Below are positions 7,776 through 17,176 of a stretch of DNA of 64,000 nt, piece by piece. The notes beneath the pieces are model-generated. The model worked only from the letters and a program-made list of their open reading frames with translations. It made no database searches and was not told the origin of the DNA. Origin of the DNA: Mesonia phycicola (GTDB lineage: Bacteria > Bacteroidota > Bacteroidia > Flavobacteriales > Flavobacteriaceae); the NCBI RefSeq assembly GCF_900141885.1, contig NZ_FQYY01000004.1, positions 249,277 through 313,276 of the forward strand, written 5' to 3'. Position 1 is the stretch's first letter; each line of letters starts with the position of its first letter. Made by a program: the position numbers and the translations under genes.

Positions 7776-10595
7776 TTGATAAAAAAAAGACTTTCTTTAT
7801 TACTTTTCATTTTAAGCCCTTTTTTTCTATTAGCGCAAACTAAAGTAGAAATTAAAGCCTCGTTAAATGCTACTACTAAAGTAATATCTATTCAGCAAGA
7901 CATAGAATACTTTAATAAAAGTAACGATACTTTACAAGAAATCTACTTATCAGATTGGGCTAATAGTTTTAGTAGTAAAACTACTCCCCTTGCCAAACGT
8001 TTTTCTGAAGAATTTTCTAGAAAATTTCACTATTCTAGAAATTATGAAAAAGGAGGAACCATCATAAAATCTTTAACTAATTTTCAAGATAGAAGATTGG
8101 TTTGGCAACGACCAGAAAATTATCCAGATATCATTAAGGTTAATTTAGACTACCCACTTTTTCCTCAAGAAAAATATATTATTCGGTTAAATTATCAAGT
8201 AAAAATACCTGTCGATAAATTTACTAGGTACGGGTATAGTGATGAAGGTTTTAAACTAAAATATTGGTTTATTACTCCTTCTAGCTACACACAAAAAGGG
8301 TGGGAATTTTATAGTAACAAAAATTTAAACGATTTATTTACCCCTCTATTTCAGACAAACGTAGAGTTTTTACACGAAAAAGGCTATAAAGTAGTATCTC
8401 CACTACCATCAAATACTATTTTAAAAAACGACTCTATTGCCCAAACAAATTTATCTGGTAAAAACTATGTAGACCAAAAAATCTATTTAGTAAAAGAAAA
8501 CACGTTTGACACTATTAAAACAAGTAAGGTAAATGTAATTACCAATGTAGAAGATGATGATGTAAACCCAGAAATTAAAAAATTAGTAATAGATAGAATT
8601 GTACGGTTTTTAAGTTACCGTTTGGGAGAATATCCTTTAGAAAATTTAATGGTTACAGAAGAAGATTATTTATCTAACCCTATTTATGGGCTCAATCAAC
8701 TTCCTTCTTTTATTAGACCTTTTCAAGATGGTTTTCAATACGATATAAAACTATTAAAAGCAATTACCAAAAACTACTTAGACAATACACTTTTATTAAA
8801 CCCTAGAGACGAAGCTTGGCTAAAAGATGCTATTTTAATTTATTTTATGATGGAGTATGTAAACGCATACTACCCAAACACAAAATTATTAGGTAGTTTT
8901 AGTGATATAATAGGTATTAGGTGGTTTCACGCAGCAGATTTAGAATTTAATGATCGTTATCCATTTTACGCATTAAATATGTCACGCTTAAATCTTGAGC
9001 AACCATTAAATATGAGTCAAGATTCTTTAATAAAATTCAATAAAAATATTGCAAATCCATATAAATCTGGAATAGGTTTTAACTACATCAACGATTATTT
9101 AGGAGAAAAAAAATCTACCTACAATGCTTTAAAACAATTTTACAGCACTCATAAATTAGATGAAAATGTAAAAATTGAAGACTTTAAAATCTTATTAGAA
9201 AAAAATGCAAATAAAAATTTAGATTGGTTTTTTAAAGATTACATCACTACCAATTCTAAAATAGATTTTACCATAAAAAAGGTAAAGAAACAAAACGACT
9301 CTTTAAAAATTACCATTAAAAATAAGTCTACCAATAAAATGCCTGTTTCTTTATATGGTTTAAAAGATAAACAAGTTGTTTCTAAATATTGGGTAGAGAA
9401 TGTAGACTCTCTAAAAACAGTTACAATTGCAAAAAATAATATTGACCGTTTAGCATTAAATTATGAAGGTATAATTCCAGAATTTAATCAGCGTAATAAT
9501 TACAAACGAGTAACTACATTTTTAAACAAACCTATTCAATTTAGACTACTTGAAGATATTGAAGACCCAAAATACAATCAGCTTTTTTTAATTCCAGAAT
9601 TTAATTACAACTTGTATGACGGTTTTATTATTGGCCCTAAACTTTACAATAGCACTATTTTAAGAAGAAATTTTAATTTTAAAATTGCTCCTAAAATAGG
9701 CTTAAGAAGCAAAGCCCTGGTAGGTTCTCTATCCCTATCTAACAATCAATTATTTCAAAATCAAGAATTACACCGAGTAAATTACGGGCTTTCTGCCAAC
9801 AGATATGCTTATGCAGATGATCTTTATTACCATAGATTAACCCCATATTTCAACTTACTTTTCAGAAATAATTATTTAAGAAGTAACCAAAGTCAAGCCC
9901 TAAGCATAAGAAGCGTAAATGTATTTAGAGACAAAGCCATTGCCAACCAAGTAGACGAGCCAGATTATAGTGTGGTTAATTTACAATATTTATATAGCGA
10001 TAGAAATTTTAGAGATTATTTTACAAGCACAATAGATTATCAAATAGCCAAACAGTTTAGTAAAGTTTCTGTAACTGCTAAATGGAGAAAATTATTTTTA
10101 AATAATAGGCAAATAGAGCTAAGATCATTTACAGGACTATTTTTATTTAACGATAGTAAAAAATCAGATTATTTTAGCTTTGCTTTAGACAGGCCTACAG
10201 ATTATTTATTTGATTATAATTACTACGGAAGAAGTGAAAGTAGTGGTTTATTTAGCCAACAATTTATAGAAGCAGAAGGAGGTTTCAAATCTCAATTACA
10301 ACCTGCTTACGCAAACCAATTTATATCTACCTTAAACGGAAGCTTTACCATTTGGAACTGGATTCATGCATACGGAGATATGGGAGTAGTTAAAAACGCA
10401 GGAGACCAAGCAGAATTTTTATACGACTCTGGTATTCGGGTAAATCTAGTACAAGACTATTTTGAAGTTTTTCTACCTGTATATTCTAATTTAGGTTGGG
10501 AAACTGCCCAAGATAACTACGACCAAAAAATTAGATTCATTGTATCACTAGATTTCAACACTTTAATAAAATTATTTACTAGAAAATGGTACTAA
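7776..10595 (+). CDS. M1 peptidase-like protein without the HExxH site, fused to an outer-membrane beta-barrel
   Basis: The 939-residue protein begins with a clear signal peptide (KKRLSLLLFILSPFFLLAQ) read from a TTG start at 7776; no in-frame ATG gives that signal. Residues about 20-560 resemble the M1 aminopeptidase fold: an N-terminal beta domain, then a helical region with WLKDAILIYFMMEYV near 348, which corresponds to the WLNEGFATY region of M1 enzymes. The zinc motif HExxH is absent; the corresponding stretch near 330 reads KAITKNYL. Residues about 570-939 alternate polar and aromatic or hydrophobic residues and end in Tyr, typical of an outer-membrane beta-barrel. A catalytically dead peptidase domain displayed by a barrel is my inference. 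The gene sits alone between the LOG gene and the E1 gene. Confidence 0.65.
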   Translation: MIKKRLSLLLFILSPFFLLAQTKVEIKASLNATTKVISIQQDIEYFNKSNDTLQEIYLSDWANSFSSKTTPLAKRFSEEFSRKFHYSRNYEKGGTIIKSLTNFQDRRLVWQRPENYPDIIKVNLDYPLFPQEKYIIRLNYQVKIPVDKFTRYGYSDEGFKLKYWFITPSSYTQKGWEFYSNKNLNDLFTPLFQTNVEFLHEKGYKVVSPLPSNTILKNDSIAQTNLSGKNYVDQKIYLVKENTFDTIKTSKVNVITNVEDDDVNPEIKKLVIDRIVRFLSYRLGEYPLENLMVTEEDYLSNPIYGLNQLPSFIRPFQDGFQYDIKLLKAITKNYLDNTLLLNPRDEAWLKDAILIYFMMEYVNAYYPNTKLLGSFSDIIGIRWFHAADLEFNDRYPFYALNMSRLNLEQPLNMSQDSLIKFNKNIANPYKSGIGFNYINDYLGEKKSTYNALKQFYSTHKLDENVKIEDFKILLEKNANKNLDWFFKDYITTNSKIDFTIKKVKKQNDSLKITIKNKSTNKMPVSLYGLKDKQVVSKYWVENVDSLKTVTIAKNNIDRLALNYEGIIPEFNQRNNYKRVTTFLNKPIQFRLLEDIEDPKYNQLFLIPEFNYNLYDGFIIGPKLYNSTILRRNFNFKIAPKIGLRSKALVGSLSLSNNQLFQNQELHRVNYGLSANRYAYADDLYYHRLTPYFNLLFRNNYLRSNQSQALSIRSVNVFRDKAIANQVDEPDYSVVNLQYLYSDRNFRDYFTSTIDYQIAKQFSKVSVTAKWRKLFLNNRQIELRSFTGLFLFNDSKKSDYFSFALDRPTDYLFDYNYYGRSESSGLFSQQFIEAEGGFKSQLQPAYANQFISTLNGSFTIWNWIHAYGDMGVVKNAGDQAEFLYDSGIRVNLVQDYFEVFLPVYSNLGWETAQDNYDQKIRFIVSLDFNTLIKLFTRKWY

Positions 10596-10612
10596 CGTGA
10601 AATCATTTAGAT

Positions 10613-10632
10613 AAAAAACATTGCTGTTTTTT
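10613..10632 (+). terminator. Weak A/T hairpin after the M1-like gene
   Basis: AAAAAACA and TGTTTTTT pair around a 4-nt loop (TTGC) 17 bp downstream of the stop codon. The 3-prime arm ends in a T run, so it could act as a weak intrinsic terminator, though the stem is almost all A-T. Confidence 0.4.
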
Positions 10633-10724
10633 AAAAATAATTCAATTATTTAACCATAAATTATATTATTTATAATTTTAAAACAAAATAATATCAATTT
10701 CATAATTTTAACAGAATTTGTTAA

Positions 10725-10755
10725 TTGATGTTTTATTCATTTTTTACTATCTTCG
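10725..10755 (+). promoter_or_regulatory. Promoter of the fused E1 gene: TTG-N20-TATCTTCG
   Basis: TTG at 10725-10727 and TATCTTCG at 10748-10755 are 20 bp apart, inside the range for Bacteroidota promoters (TTG, 17-23 bp, TAnnTTTG), with one mismatch in the -7 box. The ATG follows at 10777. Confidence 0.65.
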
Positions 10756-10776
10756 TGGTCAATTAAAAATTGAAAT

Positions 10777-13188
10777 ATGCAAGAAAAGGTCTTAGAAAGA
10801 ACTGATATTTCTTTTACAGAGTTTAAAGAACAAGTTATTAAAGATTATACTACTGCAGTAGTAAGTAGAGAATGTAGCTTATTAGGGCGCCGAGAAGTGC
10901 TTACAGGTAAAGCTAAATTTGGAATCTTTGGTGATGGTAAAGAAGTGCCTCAATTAGCAATGGCAAAAGCTTTTAAGAATGGAGATTTCCGTTCTGGCTA
11001 CTACCGTGATCAAACTTTAATGATGGCGTTAAACTTATTGTCTGTAGAAGAGTTTTTTGCTGGCCTTTATGCTAACACAGACATAGAAAAAGAACCAATG
11101 GCTGGTGGTAGGCAAATGGGTGGTCACTTTGGTACACACAGCTTAAACAAAGACGGTAGCTGGAAAAACCTTACCCAACAACCAAACTCTAGTGCAGACA
11201 TCTCTCCTACTGCTGGGCAAATGCCTAGATTATTAGGTCTTGCACAAGCTTCTAAAATTTATAGAAATGTAGAAGGCATTGATGCCGAAAAATTTTCGGT
11301 TAATGGTAATGAAGTAGCTTGGGGTACTATTGGTAATGCAAGTACTAGTGAAGGTCTTTTTTGGGAAACCATAAATGCTGCCGGAGTAATGCAAGTACCA
11401 ATGGTAATTAGTGTTTGGGACGATGCTTACGGTATCTCTGTACCTGCTAAATACCAAACTACAAAAGAAAATATTTCAGAAATATTAAAAGGATTTCAAC
11501 GTGATGAAGAAAATAATGGCTACGAAATTATTGTAGTTAACGGGTGGAATTATCCAGAACTGATGGAAGCTTATCAAAAAGCATCTGCTATTTCTAGAGA
11601 AAACCACACACCTGTTTTAGTTCACGTTAAAGAACTTACACAACCACAAGGGCATTCTACCTCTGGTTCTCACGAACGTTATAAGTCTGAATCTCGTTTA
11701 CAATGGGAAAAAGAAAATGATTGCAATGTAAAAATGAGGGCTTGGATTATTGAAAGCGAAATTGCTACAGATGAAGAGTTAAAAGAAATAGAAAAAGAAG
11801 CTAAAAAAACCGTTAGAGAAGGTAAAAAAGCTGCTTGGAAAGCTTTTACAGAAGGTCCTATTCAAGATAAAAATACCGTTGTAAATTTAATTAGTAAAGT
11901 TGCAGAAACAAGTAGCAACAAAAACTTTATACAACCTTTATTAGATGAACTTTCTGCAATTAAAGAACCTCAAAAATTTGAAGTTTTACGTATTGCTAGA
12001 AAAGTATTAATCTATACCTTAAAAGAAAATTCTACTGCTAAAACAGATTTGGTAAACTGGGTAAATAACTTTACTAACATTACACAACCAGAATATAGTA
12101 GCCATTTACACAGTGAGCAAACAAATAATGCCCTTTCTATTGCAGAAGTTAAACCAGAGTATAATGAAGATGCAGAGTTAGTAGATGGGCGTATTGTTAT
12201 ACGTGAAAACTTCGATAAAATTTTCACTAAATATCCAGAAGCCTTAATTTTTGGAGAAGACACTGGTAATATTGGAGATGTAAACCAAGGCTTAGAAGGT
12301 TTACAAGAAAAATATGGAGAGTTAAGAATTGCCGATGCTGGTATTCGTGAAGCTACCATTCTAGGCCAAGGTATTGGTATGGCAATGCGTGGTTTACGCC
12401 CAATTGCAGAAATACAATACTTAGATTATATAATGTATGCGCTACAAATTATGACAGATGATTTAGCAACCGTACATTACAGAACTAAAGGAAAACAAAA
12501 AGCACCGCTTATTGTAAGAACACGTGGTCACCGTTTAGAAGGTATTTGGCATAGTGGCTCACAAATGGGTGGATTGGTACATTTACTAAGAGGTATTCAC
12601 ATTTTGGTGCCTCGTAATATGACCAAAGCTGCTGGTTTCTACAACACGCTATTAGAAAGTGACGAACCTGCACTTATTGTAGAATGCTTAAATGGTTACC
12701 GTTTAAAAGAAAAACTCCCTACTAACTTAGGTGAATTTAAAACCCCTATTGGAGTTGTAGAAACGGTAAAAGAAGGAAATGACATTACATTAGTATCTTA
12801 CGGTTCTACATTAAGAATTGTAGAAGATGTAGCTAAAGATTTAATCTCTGTAGGAATTGATGCAGAAGTGATTGATGTACAATCACTTTTACCATTTGAT
12901 GTAAACCACGATATTGTAAAAAGTGTAGAGAAAACCAATAGACTTTTAGTTATAGATGAAGATGTACCAGGAGGGGCTTCAGCATACATTATGCAAGAAA
13001 TTTTAGAAAAACAAAATGCTTATCGTTTCTTAGATAGCAAGCCACAAACACTTACTGCTAAAGAGCATAGGCCTGCATACGGTACAGATGGTGATTATTT
13101 CTCTAAACCTTCTGCAGAAGATATATTTGAAAAAGTTTATAGTATTTTTAATGAAGTGAATCCAACAGAGTTTCCTAGTTTAAGATAG
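10777..13188 (+). CDS. Fused alpha/beta E1 component of a 2-oxoacid (branched-chain type) dehydrogenase
   Basis: The 803-residue protein joins two chains that are separate in most bacteria. Residues about 30-400 are the E1-alpha part, with the thiamine diphosphate region GNASTSEGLFWETIN followed by VWDDAYGIS. Residues about 470-800 are the E1-beta part, with FGEDTGNIGDVNQG, IADAGIREATILGQGIGMAMRG and the C-terminal transketolase domain VTLVSYGS-like/LLVIDEDVPGG segment. Such fusions are common in Bacteroidota and are annotated as branched-chain alpha-keto acid dehydrogenase E1. That would supply branched acyl-CoA for the iso fatty acids of this group. No E2 or E3 gene is nearby, so the exact substrate is not shown. 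A good Bacteroidota promoter precedes it. Confidence 0.85.
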   Translation: MQEKVLERTDISFTEFKEQVIKDYTTAVVSRECSLLGRREVLTGKAKFGIFGDGKEVPQLAMAKAFKNGDFRSGYYRDQTLMMALNLLSVEEFFAGLYANTDIEKEPMAGGRQMGGHFGTHSLNKDGSWKNLTQQPNSSADISPTAGQMPRLLGLAQASKIYRNVEGIDAEKFSVNGNEVAWGTIGNASTSEGLFWETINAAGVMQVPMVISVWDDAYGISVPAKYQTTKENISEILKGFQRDEENNGYEIIVVNGWNYPELMEAYQKASAISRENHTPVLVHVKELTQPQGHSTSGSHERYKSESRLQWEKENDCNVKMRAWIIESEIATDEELKEIEKEAKKTVREGKKAAWKAFTEGPIQDKNTVVNLISKVAETSSNKNFIQPLLDELSAIKEPQKFEVLRIARKVLIYTLKENSTAKTDLVNWVNNFTNITQPEYSSHLHSEQTNNALSIAEVKPEYNEDAELVDGRIVIRENFDKIFTKYPEALIFGEDTGNIGDVNQGLEGLQEKYGELRIADAGIREATILGQGIGMAMRGLRPIAEIQYLDYIMYALQIMTDDLATVHYRTKGKQKAPLIVRTRGHRLEGIWHSGSQMGGLVHLLRGIHILVPRNMTKAAGFYNTLLESDEPALIVECLNGYRLKEKLPTNLGEFKTPIGVVETVKEGNDITLVSYGSTLRIVEDVAKDLISVGIDAEVIDVQSLLPFDVNHDIVKSVEKTNRLLVIDEDVPGGASAYIMQEILEKQNAYRFLDSKPQTLTAKEHRPAYGTDGDYFSKPSAEDIFEKVYSIFNEVNPTEFPSLR

Positions 13189-13215
13189 AAAAAGAAAAAT
13201 ATCACTAAATTATAG

Positions 13216-14760
13216 TTACATCCACGCTTTTGTGGATGTTTCTATTTTATAAAAACTGTAGTTTAAATTTTTTAATACTTCTTCTCTCACTAACGGAAAA
13301 GATAAATCGCCTCCCGCAGTATGAAATTCTAAGTTATAAACTTTGCGTTTTTTAAACCAAAGTGGTTGTTTTACCGTAACAGATTGCAATTTAAAAAGCT
13401 CTAAAATTTCTGTTTCTTGATTCCAAATACCGTGCTTTTTAATGATGAAACTCTCTGTAAATTCAATAGAAATTGATTGATAATACATTTTGTTTAAAAC
13501 AAATGAAAGTCCTATATAAATAAATATAAATGGTAAAATAATTTTCCATTCATACCAAGAAAAAATAACTACCGGTATAAAAGCAATAGCCAGAGGAATT
13601 AAACTTAGCATCACACGCCTAAAAATTAAAAAATGATGCGGTTTAATAGCTTCAGAAGTTTCATCTGCTTTATTAAATAAAAACTCTTTTATTTTCTGAA
13701 GTTTTTCTTTTGCCAACCCCGGAATTCTAATCTTCCCTTTTTTACCCTGAATCTCGTCAGAACTGCTTGCTAGAGAAACTTCTGCCTCATAAAGGTTTAA
13801 TCGCTTCTGAATAGGATTAGTACTTAACCTCAACAATTGTACTCTTCTTGGCTTTAGTGAAGTTCTTGTATTAGTTTTTAGTCCCATTTCTAGGTCTAAA
13901 CTCGAGGTGGTTTGTGTTAGTGTTAGATTAAAATATTTAATAAAAATTTCTATGGTAGAAATTACAATTCCTGCTATAAATGTTAAAACCACAGCCATTA
14001 ATAAAACAAAAATTATTGCACTTGAAGAGGTATAATTTTTATCTAAATACTCCACGCCTTGGTCTATATAGGGATTTTCAATTTTTAGCTGGCTCAATTC
14101 ATTCATTATAGTACTAAAAAAAATAAAAATAAGCCAAATACCACGTAAGTAGTTAGAGGTTAATCCAAGCTTCAGTAAATCTAAAATACCTAGTTGGTGC
14201 TTCCATTCTACCTTCTGTTTTTTTGTGAAATTTGGGTTAATTGCAGAATCATTTACTGTTTCAACTTCATATTCAACTTCCTCTAAGTTTTCTTCCGCAG
14301 CTAAATCCATCAAAATACTTCTTAAATCTTCTGCTTTTTCTTTAGAAAGCGCTTTTATTGTAACTTCTTTTTGTGAGCTTCCAGCGGTATCAATTGCTAC
14401 TTCATACACATTAATAATTCGTTGAATAATTGATCTTTTAAAATAAACTTGCTGAATTTTATCAAACGGTATATTGATATATTCTGTAGAAAAAACTCCT
14501 TTTTGCAACACAAATTCTTTCTGCTTGTAATCAATATGAAACTTGAATTTTTTATAGTAAAAAAAGCTATAAATAAGTGATAATAAACCTACGATGCCAA
14601 AACCTAATAAAATATAAAGTTTTGCTTTTGAATTACTACTGAATAAAAAGTAAGCAAACGAAATTAAAACCGCTCTTAATATCTTATAGAATGAAGATGT
14701 AAATATTACTAGAATACCTACTTTAGATTGGTTTTGTGGCTGTGTAAAAGGTTTATTCAT
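13216..14760 (-). CDS. YdbT-like membrane protein with bacterial PH domains
   Basis: A 514-residue membrane protein with pairs of hydrophobic segments near residues 15-65, 205-270 and 385-430, each followed by a bacterial pleckstrin-homology (bPH2/YdbT) domain; YINIPFDKIQQVYFKR and IFNLxxLQSVTVKQPLWFKKRK-like stretches are typical of these repeats. The function of the family is poorly defined; in Bacillus it is linked to the cell envelope. The start overlaps the YdbS-like gene by 8 bp, so the two form a translationally coupled pair, as in many bacteria. Confidence 0.8.
   Translation of the reverse strand: MNKPFTQPQNQSKVGILVIFTSSFYKILRAVLISFAYFLFSSNSKAKLYILLGFGIVGLLSLIYSFFYYKKFKFHIDYKQKEFVLQKGVFSTEYINIPFDKIQQVYFKRSIIQRIINVYEVAIDTAGSSQKEVTIKALSKEKAEDLRSILMDLAAEENLEEVEYEVETVNDSAINPNFTKKQKVEWKHQLGILDLLKLGLTSNYLRGIWLIFIFFSTIMNELSQLKIENPYIDQGVEYLDKNYTSSSAIIFVLLMAVVLTFIAGIVISTIEIFIKYFNLTLTQTTSSLDLEMGLKTNTRTSLKPRRVQLLRLSTNPIQKRLNLYEAEVSLASSSDEIQGKKGKIRIPGLAKEKLQKIKEFLFNKADETSEAIKPHHFLIFRRVMLSLIPLAIAFIPVVIFSWYEWKIILPFIFIYIGLSFVLNKMYYQSISIEFTESFIIKKHGIWNQETEILELFKLQSVTVKQPLWFKKRKVYNLEFHTAGGDLSFPLVREEVLKNLNYSFYKIETSTKAWM
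13218..13248 (+). terminator. Hairpin between convergent E1 and ydbT genes
   Basis: ACATCCAC (13218-13225) pairs with GTGGATGT (13232-13239) around a 6-nt loop, followed on the plus strand by a T-rich tract. The hairpin overlaps the last codons of the opposing ydbT-like gene, so it could end E1 transcription inside that gene. Confidence 0.4.
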
Positions 14761-15283
14761 GTTCTTCTACCGTTAATTTTTTAGCAACCGCTTCTTTTAA
14801 CTTTAAAGCTAAATCTGGCAATAAACCTGGTATACTTACATCACTCCCCTGCCCGCCTGCGGTAAAAATTTTTAAGGTTGAAACACCAAGTGCTTTATCA
14901 AAAACTCCACGTGATATAGAAACATGCTGAATACGATTAAACGGAATCACTGTTGTTTTGTTAATTAAATAGCCTCTGCTATAAATGATATCTTTTTCTC
15001 GTAATGCATAGCCATATTTTTTTTGTAATAGAAAGGCGTTTAGATAGCCAAACCCAAACACTATAAAAAGCACTGTCAGTGCTAAATATAAAACCCAATG
15101 GGTTGGTAACAAATAAAAAAGTACCCCCCAACCTATTAATAATAGCAAAAAGCCTATACTAATTTGAATAAAGCTTTTGGTTCTTTTTTTTATTGATACA
15201 GACAAAAAATCTACTGCTTGATAATCAGGCAGTAGATCTATTTCTAATTGTTTATTGGTAAATTGACTCTCTACGGAATCCAT
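14753..15283 (-). CDS. YdbS-like PH domain membrane protein
   Basis: This 176-residue protein has two membrane segments (about 38-55 and 62-85) followed by one bPH2 domain containing YALREKDIIYSRGYLINKTT and VIPFNRIQHVSISRG. It is the short partner of the YdbT-like protein encoded directly downstream, and it overlaps that gene by 8 bp. Its own start overlaps the end of menB by 13 bp. The chain menB-ydbS-ydbT is therefore one compact minus-strand operon, although no functional link between menaquinone synthesis and these PH proteins is evident. Confidence 0.8.
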   Translation of the reverse strand: MDSVESQFTNKQLEIDLLPDYQAVDFLSVSIKKRTKSFIQISIGFLLLLIGWGVLFYLLPTHWVLYLALTVLFIVFGFGYLNAFLLQKKYGYALREKDIIYSRGYLINKTTVIPFNRIQHVSISRGVFDKALGVSTLKIFTAGGQGSDVSIPGLLPDLALKLKEAVAKKLTVEEHE

Positions 15284-16110
15284 TTTTTCTCAAAATTTGG
15301 TTGGCGTTTTTCTAAAAATGCATTTCTACCTTCTTTTGCTTCATCTGTCATATAAGCAAGTCTGGTAGCTTCTCCTGCAAATACTTGTTGCCCTACCATA
15401 CCATCATCTGTTAAATTCATTGCAAATTTCAGCATTTTAATAGAGATAGGTGATTTTGCCAGAACTTCTTGTGCCCACTCATAAGCGGTTTGCTCTAACT
15501 CATCGTGTGGTACAACGGCATTTACCATACCCATTTCAAAAGCTTCTTGTGCAGAATAATTTCTTCCTAAAAAGAAAATTTCTCGGGCTTTCTTTTGCCC
15601 CACCATTTTTGCTAAGTATGCAGAACCATAACCTCCATCAAAACTAGTTACATCTGCATCTGTTTGTTTAAAAATAGCGTGTTCTTTACTAGCTAAAGTC
15701 ATATCACAAACTACGTGTAAACTATGACCACCACCAACAGCCCAACCTGGTACTACACAAATTACTGCCTTAGGCATAAAACGTATTAAACGTTGTACTT
15801 CTAAAATATTTAAACGATGGTAACCATCTTCTCCCACGTAACCTTCTTTTCCACGTGCTTTTTGATCGCCGCCACTACAAAAAGACCATATACCATCTTT
15901 TGTTGATGGGCCTTCTGCAGAGAGTAACACCACTCCAACAGATGTATCTTCGTGTGCATCATGAAAAGCATCTAACAACTCGCTAGTAGTTTTTGGTCTA
16001 AAAGCATTTCTTACATCTGGTCTATTAAATGCAATTCTGGCTACTCCATTATATTTTTTATAAGTAATATCATCATACTCTTTGGCGGTTTCCCACTTAA
16101 TTTCACTCAT
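15271..16110 (-). CDS. menB: 1,4-dihydroxy-2-naphthoyl-CoA synthase
   Basis: A 279-residue crotonase-fold enzyme that closes the second ring in menaquinone synthesis, converting o-succinylbenzoyl-CoA to DHNA-CoA. Diagnostic stretches are ARIAFNRPDVRNAFRPKT near the N-terminus, the oxyanion-hole region SGGDQKARGK (FCSGGDQ), GWAVGGGHSLHVVCDMTLAS, and TDADVTSFDGGYGSAYLA, all of which are characteristic of MenB rather than ordinary enoyl-CoA hydratases. Length fits the family. It starts with ATG at 16110 behind a perfect minus-strand TAATTTTG box. The other men genes lie 2 to 6 kb away on the same strand with cvfB between. Confidence 0.95.
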   Translation of the reverse strand: MSEIKWETAKEYDDITYKKYNGVARIAFNRPDVRNAFRPKTTSELLDAFHDAHEDTSVGVVLLSAEGPSTKDGIWSFCSGGDQKARGKEGYVGEDGYHRLNILEVQRLIRFMPKAVICVVPGWAVGGGHSLHVVCDMTLASKEHAIFKQTDADVTSFDGGYGSAYLAKMVGQKKAREIFFLGRNYSAQEAFEMGMVNAVVPHDELEQTAYEWAQEVLAKSPISIKMLKFAMNLTDDGMVGQQVFAGEATRLAYMTDEAKEGRNAFLEKRQPNFEKKWIP

Positions 16111-16151
16111 AATAGATTTTTATATTTAAACGTAAATTTACATTTTTTAAT

Positions 16152-16159
16152 CAAAATTA
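16152..16159 (-). promoter_or_regulatory. menB -7 box (TAATTTTG)
   Basis: On the minus strand this reads TAATTTTG, a perfect match to TAnnTTTG, 41 nt upstream of the menB ATG. No TTG -33 element is seen at the expected distance. Confidence 0.5.
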
Positions 16160-16193
16160 TGTAACTTTATAGAAGTACTTATAAAAGCTCGAC

Positions 16194-16562
16194 ATGAAAA
16201 ATTTATACTTTTTGTTTATTCTGTTTTTTAGTTTTCAAATTTATGCACAGAACAGTTCTAGTATTGTAAACGTTAGTAAAGACTCTCTTTTAGTTACTGT
16301 AGATAAAAAACCAGAATTAAAAATTAATAAATTTCTTCAAAATATTGCTTTTGATCAAATAAACGATACTTATCACTACCCTATTACTACAACGGTACGT
16401 AATTACAGCTTTAAACCTACAGTAAAAGATATTGCTCAATATTTGTATGTAGAGCGACCTCTTTTAAAAATGCTGTATCCTAATTATAATTACTTGGGCG
16501 GACATTTAGCTGATTGGAATAATAATTATACCCCAGATTTAATTAGTTATTATGGTAAATAA
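16194..16562 (+). CDS. Small secreted protein of unknown function
   Basis: The 122-residue product starts with a strong signal peptide (KNLYFLFILFFSFQIYAQ), so about 103 residues are exported. The mature part is rich in Tyr, Asn and Leu, with VERPLLKMLYPNYNYLGGH near the C-terminus. I recognise no domain. It is followed after 41 bp by another small secreted unknown on the same strand, which suggests a two-gene unit. It lies divergent to menB across an 83 bp gap. Confidence 0.6.
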   Translation: MKNLYFLFILFFSFQIYAQNSSSIVNVSKDSLLVTVDKKPELKINKFLQNIAFDQINDTYHYPITTTVRNYSFKPTVKDIAQYLYVERPLLKMLYPNYNYLGGHLADWNNNYTPDLISYYGK

Positions 16563-16603
16563 CTCTCTTCATTATAATATTTAGCATAATCTTTGATACC
16601 TTT

Positions 16604-17176
16604 ATGCTGAAATTATTATTTATGTATTTTAAATTTTTTCTCTTTTTTATATTTATAGGTTTTTCTTCTATTGCACAAGAAATAGAAAACCCTAATCTTT
16701 TTGCTACTAATAATCAAATTATTAGAGCAGATTTATATAGCGGAAAAGCTGTTTCTCTTTCTCAATTTGATGGGTACATAAAACCTGAACAGAGACATTT
16801 TTCTGTACCACAAGGCAATGTTTTTGGCGAAGAAAATAAAGGAGATATTAATATGATGGCTTTGGCTGCAACAGAACAATGGAAACAGCAAAGCGGTATA
16901 ATAGATATGCAATTTCCTGCAAAACAATTACAGCAAATTAATGGGCAGGTAAGAGTTTTTTATAACGCGCAAGAAAATTTTAAATACAGAACTAATTTTA
17001 ATCTAAATTATTACGGACAAACCACTCCGGATGGAGGAATTAGAAATGAAGTGTATAAAGACGTTAGTCAGCCTTTTATAAACCCTTATTACGGACAAAG
17101 GTATAATCCATATTATAATAGAAGAAGAAGCTCCAATTCTAGTGGAGCTAACTTCAACTTTTATATGACTAGATAA
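16604..17176 (+). CDS. Secreted protein of unknown function, Tyr/Asn/Arg-rich C-terminus
   Basis: The 190-residue frame begins MLKLLFMYFKFFLFF; translation could start at 16604 or at the Met codon at 16622, both giving a signal peptide that ends near SSIAQ. The mature protein has no family I recognise. Its C-terminal third is full of Tyr, Asn and Arg (INPYYGQRYNPYYNRRRSS), a low-complexity pattern that might bind carbohydrate or cell-wall polymers, but that is only a guess. Its stop codon overlaps the 3-prime end of the convergent cvfB gene by 8 bp. Confidence 0.55.
   Translation: MLKLLFMYFKFFLFFIFIGFSSIAQEIENPNLFATNNQIIRADLYSGKAVSLSQFDGYIKPEQRHFSVPQGNVFGEENKGDINMMALAATEQWKQQSGIIDMQFPAKQLQQINGQVRVFYNAQENFKYRTNFNLNYYGQTTPDGGIRNEVYKDVSQPFINPYYGQRYNPYYNRRRSSNSSGANFNFYMTR

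Noticed and set aside
12012-12359. Minus-strand open frame of 115 codons
   Set aside because: It is antisense within the E1 alpha/beta fusion gene; no start context and no recognisable domain.
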